This document shows, in pieces, positions 43,338-51,593 of a stretch of DNA of 64,000 nt. A program made the position numbers and the translations under genes. Position 1 is the stretch's first letter. Each line of letters opens with the position of its first letter. A model generated the notes under the pieces. The model did no database searches. It saw only the letters and a list, made by a program, of their open reading frames with translations, and had not been told where the DNA came from. The stretch lies in assembly GCF_001043175.1 (NCBI RefSeq), contig NZ_CP011494.1, positions 372,001 through 436,000 on the forward strand. The letters run 5' to 3'. The DNA comes from Marinobacter psychrophilus (lineage in GTDB: Bacteria; Pseudomonadota; Gammaproteobacteria; Pseudomonadales; Oleiphilaceae).

Positions 43338-43562
43338 ATGAAAACGAAAGGCGAGTGGCAGGCACTCAGTAAAATAATAGTACTCCGGAATCTGGCCTAT
43401 ATTGGTGGACGTTTTCAGCCCGCTTCCTCTGGTGAAACTTTTCCTTCAATCAACCCGGCTACCGAAAAATTGCTGGCTGATGTTGCGAGTTGTGATAAGG
43501 CCGATGTGGATTTGGCCGTGGCGGCGGCGAAGAAATCATTTATGTCTGGGATCTGGTCACGG
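43338..43562 (+). pseudogene. Truncated aldehyde dehydrogenase (N-terminal 75 residues)
   Basis: The N terminus (AYIGGRFQPASSGETFPSIN, then LAVAAAKKSFMSGIWSR) is a good match to gamma-glutamyl-aminobutyraldehyde dehydrogenases of the PuuC type. Homology ends abruptly after GIWSR, before the NAD site and catalytic residues. It sits next to the puu/pot genes and is probably the ruined puuC of that pathway. The frame runs 12 more codons of unrelated sequence to 43601. Confidence 0.75.
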
Positions 43563-43808
43563 GTGACTGGATTGAACTGTCTTGGTTACATGCCAAGCTG
43601 ATCCAGCATGGTGTAGTACAAGGCGCCAATGGCTGTGAGCAGAATGCGAAGTAAGCGCCCACCCGGGAAACTGTACTGAGGCAGACATGCAAACACATCG
43701 AAGCTTTTGACCAAGGAATCGGCTGTTTTGAGTGGGTTGCTGGATACGACAAGCCTGCTTCAGAGCCCACCATGAAGCGCATCAAACTCATCCTATTTTC
43801 TTTGCGTC
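43563..43808. other. Unidentified sequence at a broken junction
   Basis: On the plus strand a frame with one stop reads VWDLVTGDWIELSWLHAKL and later CKHIEAFDQGIGCFEWVAG. It looks protein-derived, but I do not recognise it. It replaces the rest of the aldehyde dehydrogenase and ends at the potI stop. Confidence 0.35.
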
Positions 43809-44618
43809 TCAATTCTGGGACATCTTCTTGCTGCGGCTTACCTGCAAGGCCGCAACAATGATCCCTATCGAAGCAACGCCGATAATGATCGCCGCTAGTG
43901 CGTTCACATCCGGGCTTACTCCCAGTCGGACTTTAGAAAAGATCACCATCGGGAGGGTTGAAGCACCTGGGCCAGAGACAAAGCTGGCAACCACCAGATC
44001 GTCCAGGCTAAGGGTAAAGGCTAGCAGCCAGCCAGACATCAATGCCGGGGCAATGACCGGCAGTGTTACGTCGAAGAACACCCGGACAGGGTGTGCTCCA
44101 AGGTCCAGCGCCGCCTCTTCTATCGACAGATCCATGTCCACCAAGCGTGACTGTATAATCACCGCCGCATAGGCCGCTCCAAAGGTCGAGTGCGCGATAA
44201 TAATCGTCATAATTCCACGTTGGCCGGGCCAACCAAGAATGCTCTCCATCGCAACAAACATCAGCAGCAACGCCAGCCCGATAATAACTTCGGGCATAAC
44301 CAGCGGTGCGGTGATCATCATGCTCAGCAGCGTTTTAGTGCGAAAGCGCCTGAACCGGACCAACACGAAAGACGCCACCGTACCAATCACCACCGACAGA
44401 GTCGCGCTGGCCAGGGCGACACGCAGACTGACCCAGGCCGCATCCAGGATTTGGGGATCACGGAACAGCTCGCCATACCATTTGGTCGAAAATCCGCCCC
44501 AAACGGTCACCAGGCGGCTCTCGTTAAAGCTGAAAACCACCAGTGACAGGATGGGCGCGTAAAGGAACACGAAACCCAGAACGCCGAAGATCATGAGAGA
44601 CCGGGATCTACGTTTCAT
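43809..44618 (-). CDS. potI: Polyamine ABC transporter permease PotI
   Basis: A 269-residue inner-membrane permease with six predicted helices and the EAA loop SIEEAALDLGAHPVRVFFDVTLP that contacts the ATPase. It forms the channel with PotH. The ATG at 44618 overlaps the potH stop by four bases; the open frame extends further upstream inside potH and is not used. It is the last gene of the puuA-puuB-potFGHI unit. Confidence 0.9.
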   Translation of the reverse strand: MKRRSRSLMIFGVLGFVFLYAPILSLVVFSFNESRLVTVWGGFSTKWYGELFRDPQILDAAWVSLRVALASATLSVVIGTVASFVLVRFRRFRTKTLLSMMITAPLVMPEVIIGLALLLMFVAMESILGWPGQRGIMTIIIAHSTFGAAYAAVIIQSRLVDMDLSIEEAALDLGAHPVRVFFDVTLPVIAPALMSGWLLAFTLSLDDLVVASFVSGPGASTLPMVIFSKVRLGVSPDVNALAAIIIGVASIGIIVAALQVSRSKKMSQN

Positions 44619-45547
44619 CGGTTTTCTCCTTCGCCCGCTGACTGAGCCCAGCGCAGCAGCATGATGGGAATCACCAGCACAAATAGCATCACAATAGCCA
44701 CCGACGAGGCGACGGGCCAATCCCGGTTCGAGAAGAACTCGTTCCAAAGTACCTGGCCTATCATCAGCGTATCCGGCCCGCCCAGAAGCGCCGGGATAAC
44801 AAACTCGCCGACGGCGGGAATGAACACCAGCATGCAGCCCGCAATGATCCCACTCAGCGATAGCGGCACGGTGACGGTAAAAAACGTAGTGACCGGGAGC
44901 GCGCCCAAATCGGAAGATGCCTCAAGATACGCTTCGTCCAGTTTCACTAAATTGGCGTAAAGCGGCAGAATCATAAACGGCAGATAGGTATAAACAATGC
45001 CAACATAGACTGCAAAATCGGTCTGCAGCATCACCAGCGGCTCGTCGATGATGCCAATACTCATCAGCAGGTTGTTGATAACCCCATTGCCTTTGAGAAA
45101 CCCGATCCACGCGTAAACGCGCAGCAGGAAAGATGTCCAGAAAGGGAGCACAACCAGCATTAGCAGCAGGTTACGCTGATCAGGAGGCGAGCGCGCAATC
45201 AGGTAGGCCATCGGATACCCGATCAACAGGGCAATGAGTGTCGCAACGCCGGCAATCTTGACCGACCCCAGATAGGCTGCAAGGTAGAGAGGGTCTTCTA
45301 ACAGAAACAAATAGTTATTGAAGTTAAGATTTACCCTGAAAAACCCGTCAATCCACTCCACGACTGGCAGATAGGGCGGCCGGGCAATGGCAGCCTCGGA
45401 AAACGAAATTTTCGCGACCACCAGGAACGGAATCAGGAAAAAAACCAGAAGCCAGACGGTCGGGATAGCGATAACCAAGAGGCGTCCCTTCAGGCCCATT
45501 CGGCCCAGCAGCGACCCGATGCGCGATCCCAACGGCAGGCTGCTCAT
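44615..45547 (-). CDS. potH: Polyamine ABC transporter permease PotH
   Basis: A 310-residue permease with membrane segments from about residue 22 on and the EAA loop LDEAYLEASSDLGALPVTTFFTVTVP. The pattern FIPAVGEFVIPALLGGPDTLMIGQVLW is typical of putrescine permeases. It overlaps potG and potI by four bases on each side, so the three are translationally coupled. Confidence 0.92.
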   Translation of the reverse strand: MSSLPLGSRIGSLLGRMGLKGRLLVIAIPTVWLLVFFLIPFLVVAKISFSEAAIARPPYLPVVEWIDGFFRVNLNFNNYLFLLEDPLYLAAYLGSVKIAGVATLIALLIGYPMAYLIARSPPDQRNLLLMLVVLPFWTSFLLRVYAWIGFLKGNGVINNLLMSIGIIDEPLVMLQTDFAVYVGIVYTYLPFMILPLYANLVKLDEAYLEASSDLGALPVTTFFTVTVPLSLSGIIAGCMLVFIPAVGEFVIPALLGGPDTLMIGQVLWNEFFSNRDWPVASSVAIVMLFVLVIPIMLLRWAQSAGEGENR

Positions 45548-46683
45548 GACGTCACCACAATCCCGGCGTTACCCGCCCAGCCCAGATTCACCCGGTCGCC
45601 GTAATTCAGAGAACTCTCTTCGGACCGAAAAAGGTTGGATTGGTTGACGCGCACGCGTTTTCCGCTGTCCAGGCGTATCTGGTAAATCGACGAATCGCCC
45701 ATATAGGCAATCTCATCGATGATGCCGCTGAGTTTGTTGCGCAAGTCGCCCAGGTCGTCTTTGCTGATCTGCATTTTTTCCGGTCGCACCGCAACGGCGA
45801 CCTTTTGGCCAATAACACCGCTGATGCTGTGGGGTACGTAAATCCCCAAACCGGCTTCGGGGCAGGCCACAACAACGTGGCTCTCGCCGTCTTCGGCAAT
45901 ACGGCCCTCAAAGATATTCACCGAACCAATAAAGTCCGCAACAAACCGGTTCTGCGGATACTCGTATATCTCGCGGGGAGTTCCAACCTGGACGATCTTG
46001 CCCGCGGTCATGACGCCGATCCGGCTAGACAAGGTCATCGCCTCTTGCTGATCATGGGTAACAACCACGAAAGTGACACCCAGGCTTTCTTGAATCTTGA
46101 TCAATTCGAACTGGGTCTCTTCGCGCAGCTTCTTGTCCAGCGCACCCAGCGGTTCGTCCAGCAGCAGCAGCTTGGGCTTTTTCACCAGCGCGCGCGCGAG
46201 CGCGACCCGCTGGCGCTGGCCGCCAGACAGTTGATGTGGTTTGCGGGCGGCGAACGCCCCCATCTGCACCAGCGACAACATGTCTGTAACGCGCGTAGCA
46301 ATCTCTGCCCTGGGCAAACCGTCGCGTTTCAGCCCGTACGCGATGTTTTTTTCCACCGTCATGTGCGGAAACAACGCGTAGGATTGAAACATCATGTTGG
46401 TGGGTCGTCTGTAAGGCGGAATGCCGGCCTGGTCTTGACCGTCGATAATGATCTGGCCGGAGGTAAGGTCTTCAAATCCCGACAGCATCCGCAGTAACGT
46501 AGACTTACCGCAACCCGATCCGCCCAGAAGACAAAAAATCTCGCCCTTAAATATTTCCAGCGATACGTTGTTGACTGACGTGAACTCGCCGAATTTCTTG
46601 GTCACATTATTGATTTTTAAAAAAGGTACAGCGTTTGGATCTGTCCAGGGTTTTAAACCTGTAACTGTAATAGCGTCGGACAT
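45544..46683 (-). CDS. potG: Polyamine ABC transporter ATPase PotG
   Basis: A 379-residue importer ATPase with Walker A GGSGCGKST, Q-loop FQSYALFPHM, signature QLSGGQRQRVALARAL, Walker B LLLLDEPLGALD and a switch His in VVVTHDQQEA, then a C-terminal TOBE domain from about 290. It powers PotFGHI uptake of putrescine. The ATG at 46683 has GGGGAA upstream. An 82-base gap with a GC-rich hairpin separates it from potF. Confidence 0.93.
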   Translation of the reverse strand: MSDAITVTGLKPWTDPNAVPFLKINNVTKKFGEFTSVNNVSLEIFKGEIFCLLGGSGCGKSTLLRMLSGFEDLTSGQIIIDGQDQAGIPPYRRPTNMMFQSYALFPHMTVEKNIAYGLKRDGLPRAEIATRVTDMLSLVQMGAFAARKPHQLSGGQRQRVALARALVKKPKLLLLDEPLGALDKKLREETQFELIKIQESLGVTFVVVTHDQQEAMTLSSRIGVMTAGKIVQVGTPREIYEYPQNRFVADFIGSVNIFEGRIAEDGESHVVVACPEAGLGIYVPHSISGVIGQKVAVAVRPEKMQISKDDLGDLRNKLSGIIDEIAYMGDSSIYQIRLDSGKRVRVNQSNLFRSEESSLNYGDRVNLGWAGNAGIVVTS

Positions 46684-46728
46684 GATGATTCCCCATTTCC
46701 CCAAAAGAAACGATCTTGGAAAAGGATT

Positions 46729-46753
46729 GCCGCGCGAAGCGAACCCGCGCGGC
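46729..46753 (-). terminator. Hairpin 3' of potF
   Basis: GCCGCGCG and CGCGCGGC pair perfectly (8 pairs, 9-base loop) 12 bases beyond the potF stop. On the minus strand it is followed by AATCCTTTTCC, too weak a T run for full termination. It probably allows limited read-through, or protects the potF message. Confidence 0.55.
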
Positions 46754-46764
46754 AGTGCATAGGC

Positions 46765-47847
46765 TTACATGCCAGTCTTGATGGTAGTCCAGGCGCGGGT
46801 CAGTGCTCGGTCATAGCGCGCTGCGTGCGGCTTGGAAACGAACATTTTCTTTTTAATGTCCTGAGAAGGGTAAATGCCGGGATCATTAGCCACGTCTTCG
46901 TTCACGAATTCCGTCGCAGCGGTATTCGGGTTACCGAAGTAGACGTAGTTGGTGATGTCTGCGGCAACTTTTGGCTCGAGGATGTAGTCAATAAACTTTA
47001 ACGCGTTTTCAGGATTGGGTGCATCGTCCGGGATTGCCAGCATGTCGAAACCGATCACAGCGCCCTCTCTGGGGATCGTGTAAGCGATATTGATGCCTTG
47101 TCCTGCTTCGGCGGCACGATCACGCGCTTGCAATATGTCACCGGAATAACCAATGGTTATGCAGATATCACCATTGGCCAAATCGTTGATGTATTGCGAC
47201 GAATGGAAGTAGCGGATGTGCGGGCGCACGCCCATCATCAGCTCACTGCCCTTTTCCAGATCAGCACTATCTTCGGAGTGCGGATCCAGCCCCAGATAAT
47301 TCAGCGCCGACGACATCACTTCGGTCGGGGAGTCCATTATCACAACGCCGCAATCGGCCAGCTTGGCCACGGTATCCGGATCAAACAACATGTCCCAGCT
47401 GCCAATCTTGTCGGCATCGATGCGCTCTTTGATCATATCAATGTTATAGCCGATCCCAACGGAGAACATCATGTAAGGCACTCCATAGGTGTTGCCGGGG
47501 TCATTCACCTCGATGATTTTGAGAATGTCGGGGTCAAGATTGCCGTAGTTCTTCAGTTTGCTCTTGTCGATCTTCGCATAAAGGCCTGCCTGCGCTTGGC
47601 GGGCGAGAAACTCGATAGACGGAACCACCACATCGTAACCGCTGGCGCCCGTCAGCATCTTGGCTTCCAATACTTCGTTGCTGTCGAACACGTCGTAATT
47701 AACCGTGATGCCGGTTCTTGCCTCGAAATTTTCAATCGTGTCGGGAGCCACGTAATCAGACCAGTGATATACGTTCAGCTCACCCTCGGCACAAGCTACG
47801 CCAGTGGTCAGCGCCAGCGCGCTAAAGATCAGTGTTTTTTTTAGCAT
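46765..47847 (-). CDS. potF: Putrescine-binding periplasmic protein
   Basis: A 360-residue receptor with a signal peptide (to about residue 20, GVACA) and the PotD/PotF pattern: ELNVYHWSDYVAPDTIENFE, YDVVVPSIEFLARQAQAGLY, YGVPYMMFSVGIGYN and ITIGYSGDILQARDRA. The aromatic and acidic residues in these blocks bind the diamine in PotF. It is followed by a hairpin and potGHI and preceded by puuB, so import and degradation are on one transcript. Confidence 0.92.
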   Translation of the reverse strand: MLKKTLIFSALALTTGVACAEGELNVYHWSDYVAPDTIENFEARTGITVNYDVFDSNEVLEAKMLTGASGYDVVVPSIEFLARQAQAGLYAKIDKSKLKNYGNLDPDILKIIEVNDPGNTYGVPYMMFSVGIGYNIDMIKERIDADKIGSWDMLFDPDTVAKLADCGVVIMDSPTEVMSSALNYLGLDPHSEDSADLEKGSELMMGVRPHIRYFHSSQYINDLANGDICITIGYSGDILQARDRAAEAGQGINIAYTIPREGAVIGFDMLAIPDDAPNPENALKFIDYILEPKVAADITNYVYFGNPNTAATEFVNEDVANDPGIYPSQDIKKKMFVSKPHAARYDRALTRAWTTIKTGM

Positions 47848-47888
47848 GGTGTTCTCCTAAAGAATTTTTATATTTCACTGTTACTTTA

Positions 47889-49202
47889 TTAGATACCGAT
47901 TTTGTCGCGCACCCCGTACCACCAGGAACCCATTACCGAATACGGTATACGGAGCATGCGTCCACCGGGAAACGGATACCACGGTACTTTGGCAAACACG
48001 TCGAACCGGGTCAGGTCGCCGTGGATGGCTTCGGCCAGAATGCGCCCGAAGGTGTGCGCCCCGGTAACGCCATGGCCGCTGTAGCCATGGGCAAAATAGG
48101 TGTTCCCGCCGATGCGGCCCATCTGGGGGACACGGCTGAACGAGAGGGCGAAATTACCGCTCCACGCGTAGTCGATTTTGACCCCTTTAAGCTGTGGAAA
48201 GACCTTGTCCATGTTGCGCTGCAACTTGGCTTTGATGTCACTGGGATCGGCGCCACCGTAAACCGTGCCGCCGCCAAATAACATGCGGTTGTCGCCGGAC
48301 AAGCGATAGTAATCGAGGATGTAACGGATATCCTCGACGCAGGCATCCGTCGGTATCAATTCCCGCGCACGTGCCTCACCCAGAGGCTCGGTTGCCATCA
48401 CCTGCGTTGACACCGGCATCACCCGCGACGTCAGCGTTGGCACCACGTGGCCCAAGTACGCATTACCGCACAGAACCAGCGTCTTGCAGGTCATGGTGCC
48501 TTTGGCCGTTTTGATAACTGGCTGAACCGCCGCTTGATCAACGTCGATCACCGGCGACATCTCATAGATGATTCCGCCATTCTGCTCAAACGCCGCTGCC
48601 TCGCCCAAGGCCAGGTTCAACGGGTGCATATGGCCGCCGGAATGGTCGATCAACCCGCCCGCGTAGAGGTCGGAATTCACGTGTTCGCGCAATTGGTTCT
48701 TGTCCAGCATCTCTTGATTCTTGAGGCCGTAACTGGCCCAAAGCTTCATCCGCTCTTCCAGTTCGCCCATATGGGCGCTGGTCAGACCGGTAAAGATGTT
48801 CTTTTCCTTCAGATCGCATTTGATGTCGTAGGTGCTGATCCGCTCGCGGATAATCTCGCCACCTTCCTGCACCAGACCGGCGACGAATGTGGCTGTGTCT
48901 TGTCCGTAACGTTTCTTGATTGTCTGCAGACTGGCGTTCAGCCCGTTGACGATCTGCCCCCCATTGCGTCCCGAGGCGCCCCATCCAACCCGCGCACCCT
49001 CAATAATGGCGACCTTGTAGCCTTTTTCCGCAAGGTAAAGCCCCGTCGAGAGCCCGGTATATCCGGCGCCGACGATGCAGACGTCTATTTGATGGTCACC
49101 GGTCAGTTCCGCCCGTTCCGGCGCGGCATTAGCCGAGGCGGCGTAATAACTTGCGGCGTGGCTGCCGTTGCCGGCATAGGAGTCATTCCGGGGGTTCATC
49201 AC
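47889..49202 (-). CDS. puuB: gamma-Glutamylputrescine oxidoreductase
   Basis: A 437-residue FAD enzyme (DAO fold) with the dinucleotide motif VCIVGAGYTGLSTGLYLAEKG near 41-61, then GWGASGRNGGQIVNG and a C-terminal GYSGHGVTGAHTFGRILAEA. It oxidises gamma-glutamylputrescine to the aldehyde in the Puu pathway. The four-base overlap with puuA and the neighbouring potFGHI genes support this over other DAO-family functions. The third enzyme, PuuC, exists here only as a fragment at 43338. Confidence 0.9.
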   Translation of the reverse strand: MMNPRNDSYAGNGSHAASYYAASANAAPERAELTGDHQIDVCIVGAGYTGLSTGLYLAEKGYKVAIIEGARVGWGASGRNGGQIVNGLNASLQTIKKRYGQDTATFVAGLVQEGGEIIRERISTYDIKCDLKEKNIFTGLTSAHMGELEERMKLWASYGLKNQEMLDKNQLREHVNSDLYAGGLIDHSGGHMHPLNLALGEAAAFEQNGGIIYEMSPVIDVDQAAVQPVIKTAKGTMTCKTLVLCGNAYLGHVVPTLTSRVMPVSTQVMATEPLGEARARELIPTDACVEDIRYILDYYRLSGDNRMLFGGGTVYGGADPSDIKAKLQRNMDKVFPQLKGVKIDYAWSGNFALSFSRVPQMGRIGGNTYFAHGYSGHGVTGAHTFGRILAEAIHGDLTRFDVFAKVPWYPFPGGRMLRIPYSVMGSWWYGVRDKIGI

Positions 49203-50548
49203 ACGATCTCCAGGTAGCTGTCATATTCAAACTTGGTCACGTAGCGGGCAAATTTACGCAATTCCTGCATCTTGCATTCGACCAACATGGTTTGCAGCCG
49301 TTTGGAGAAGATGGTCGGCACATCGGCACCCTTGCGAAAGGCGTCGATGGCGGTTGCCCAGTCCAGCGGCAAATTGTCGAGGTTCATCGAATACGCGTTC
49401 CCGGTGATGGGTGCCGCCGGTTGCATCTCGTTTTCGATGCCCAGCAGCGCTCCGCCCAGAATGCTGGCCAGCACCAGATAGGGGTTGGCATCGGCGCCCG
49501 CGACGCGATGCTCTATACGCCGCGCTATGGGATCACCGCCAGGAATACGGATGGCCGCGGTTCGGTTCTCGTAGCCCCAAGAGACGCTTGTCGGCGCGTG
49601 GGCGCCGGGCAGCAGACGGCGATAAGAGTTTTCGTGCGGCGCAAATGTCAGCGTGTTTTGCTGCATCGTGGCCAGCAGCCCGGCCACCGCGTTCAACAAC
49701 AGGGGCGTGCCTTCGTCGCCGCCGTTGTCGAACACGTTTATCCCGTTTTCATCGATCAATGAGAAATGCGTGTGAAATCCGCTGCCAGACAGGTCGCCAT
49801 AAGGTTTCGCCATGAAGGTAGCTGCAAGCCCGTGCTTGCGGGCAATGCCGCGCACGAGTCGTTTGAACAGCACAGCATCGTCGGCGGCGCGCAGAGGGTC
49901 CGCAACGTGGCGCATGTTGATCTCGAACTGCCCCGCCCCGTTTTCCGAGATCGCGGCATCGGCAGGAATGCCCTGCAATTCGCAGGCATCGTAAACGTCG
50001 TTCAGAAATTCATCGAAGTGTTGCAGTTCGTCCAGCGACATCGCGCCGTCGGACTCCAGCCGCTTGCCGGTGACCGGGGATCGCGGCGCCTGTGGGTAAT
50101 CTTCCGAGGGGTCGACCAGATAGAATTCCAGCTCGGTCGCCACCACCGGCGTCAGTCCGAGTTCTTTGTATTGCTCGGCAATGCGCGAAAGGGCCCTGCG
50201 CGGGTCGCCCGGAAACGGTGCGCCTTCTTCTTGCCGCATCCACAGCATCGCCAGCGCCGTCGGGCGACTGGTCCAGGTGACCGGCATCAAAGGGCGGCCG
50301 GTAAAATCGCACAAGCCATCGGAATCGCCCGTCTCGAAAACCAGCTCGCTGTTTTCGACATCCTCGCCCCAGATATCCATGCCGACAATCGACAACGGCA
50401 TCCGTAACCCGCCGTCTATTACCTTGGACAACTGATCAACAGGAACACGCTTGCCACGCATCGTGCCGTTTAAATCGCAAACGCAGGCAAAAATGGAATC
50501 AATCTCTGGATGCTGTGCCAGCCAGATTTCGGCCTTATTGTCAGACAT
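49199..50548 (-). CDS. puuA: gamma-Glutamylputrescine synthetase
   Basis: A 449-residue glutamine-synthetase-family ligase that joins glutamate to putrescine with ATP. It has the GS core: a metal/ATP motif in VVATELEFYLV, NGAGQFEINMRH, FMAKPYGDLSGSGFHTHFSL and an ammonia-side loop replaced as in PuuA (NRTAAIRIPGG). It lacks the C-terminal adenylylation site of GlnA. It is the first gene of the unit and is divergent from a GntR regulator, with a tandem repeat in between. Confidence 0.92.
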   Translation of the reverse strand: MSDNKAEIWLAQHPEIDSIFACVCDLNGTMRGKRVPVDQLSKVIDGGLRMPLSIVGMDIWGEDVENSELVFETGDSDGLCDFTGRPLMPVTWTSRPTALAMLWMRQEEGAPFPGDPRRALSRIAEQYKELGLTPVVATELEFYLVDPSEDYPQAPRSPVTGKRLESDGAMSLDELQHFDEFLNDVYDACELQGIPADAAISENGAGQFEINMRHVADPLRAADDAVLFKRLVRGIARKHGLAATFMAKPYGDLSGSGFHTHFSLIDENGINVFDNGGDEGTPLLLNAVAGLLATMQQNTLTFAPHENSYRRLLPGAHAPTSVSWGYENRTAAIRIPGGDPIARRIEHRVAGADANPYLVLASILGGALLGIENEMQPAAPITGNAYSMNLDNLPLDWATAIDAFRKGADVPTIFSKRLQTMLVECKMQELRKFARYVTKFEYDSYLEIV

Positions 50549-50567
50549 GCGTCACCTTTCAATACCT

Positions 50568-50609
50568 TTTTTTAAATTGTGATATCATTTTTTAAATTTG
50601 TATATCATT
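50568..50609. promoter_or_regulatory. Tandem operator-like repeat upstream of puuA
   Basis: Two 22-base copies, TTTTTTAAATTGTGATATCATT (50568-50589) and a near copy (50588-50609), overlap head to tail with a 20-base period, about two helical turns. The first contains the palindrome TGATATCA. They lie 20-61 bases before the puuA start and fit tandem sites for the divergent GntR protein. Confidence 0.55.
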
Positions 50610-50672
50610 CCCTTCATTGTGTCAATCTTTTTAGGTAATATAGTCCCAATCAACACACTTTAGGGCGGCCTG

Positions 50673-51365
50673 ATGACCAGCAACGGCGAACTCAATATCC
50701 CAGATATTCCAGCAATATCCGGGACGACACAAGAATATGTATACAAGCGCCTACGCAACGCAATCATGCTGGGCGCGATCGAGCCTGGCACCTCACTGAC
50801 AATGCGTGGGTTAGCTGAACGTCTAGGCCTAAGTCCGACTCCGGTTCGCGAAGCGGTACGGCAGCTCAGCTCGGAACATGCGATACAAATCAAAGACAAC
50901 CGGCGCATGATGGTGCCTTTAATGACACTTGACCGCTTTGAAGAATTGGTTTCACTCCGCGTTGTGGTCGAAGTCCACACAGCCAAACGCGCGCTACACT
51001 ACATGTCGGATTTCATCATCGAAAAGCTGACGGAAATGGATAACAGAATGGACGAGCTCATCTTTGAGAGAGATCTCGATCAACTGACCCTGCTCAACCA
51101 AGCCTTTCATCGCACTCTGTACATGGCTAACCCGGCCCGGGCCTCAATGCCCATCATTGAAAGTATCTGGTTGCAACTTGGCCCGTTCCAGCGCCAAGTC
51201 CTCACTCGGCTCACGGAATATTATGAGATTGATCGTCACAAGGAGATTCTGGCTGCCCTGACGACTCGCGACGAAACCGCCCTGCAAGACGCCATTACCA
51301 ACGACATCAGAGACGGCGTCTTGAACTCAGGCCGAAACCTGCTGGTCTCGACAGGCGCGGCATGA
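50673..51365 (+). CDS. GntR/FCD regulator of the polyamine genes
   Basis: A 230-residue FadR-type protein with the winged helix TMRGLAERLGLSPTPVREAVRQL near 44-66 and an FCD domain. It faces puuA across 124 bases containing the tandem repeat, so it most likely controls the puuA-potI unit. The usual E. coli regulator PuuR is of a different (Cro/cupin) family, so this is a different regulatory solution. Confidence 0.85.
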   Translation: MTSNGELNIPDIPAISGTTQEYVYKRLRNAIMLGAIEPGTSLTMRGLAERLGLSPTPVREAVRQLSSEHAIQIKDNRRMMVPLMTLDRFEELVSLRVVVEVHTAKRALHYMSDFIIEKLTEMDNRMDELIFERDLDQLTLLNQAFHRTLYMANPARASMPIIESIWLQLGPFQRQVLTRLTEYYEIDRHKEILAALTTRDETALQDAITNDIRDGVLNSGRNLLVSTGAA

Positions 51366-51524
51366 GGGCTTGGACGTTGCAATGTCTGGGCTTGAATGGC
51401 GTTCAAGGTTAAAAACCGCTTAAGCGTCGGATTTCGTTTGTCATTGGCGAAAACTGCATAGAATGAACTCGAATGGCGCAGCGCAGTGCTGGCTGTTCAT
51501 GAAATCGTGTCCGGCAACTGAACA

Positions 51525-51555
51525 CCGGCTATCACTGACAAGGTGTGACAGCCGG
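51525..51555. terminator. Candidate bidirectional terminator
   Basis: CCGGCT-A-TCAC pairs with GTGA-C-AGCCGG around a 9-base loop (10 pairs with one mismatch) between the convergent GntR and gabT genes. The flanking T runs are weak on both strands. Confidence 0.5.
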
Positions 51556-51593
51556 ACGATTATCGTTTGAGTGGCCTGCATAGATGCGTGTGC

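Noticed and set aside
47098..47844. A 248-codon plus-strand frame opposite potF.
   Set aside because: Shadow of potF; no recognisable domain.
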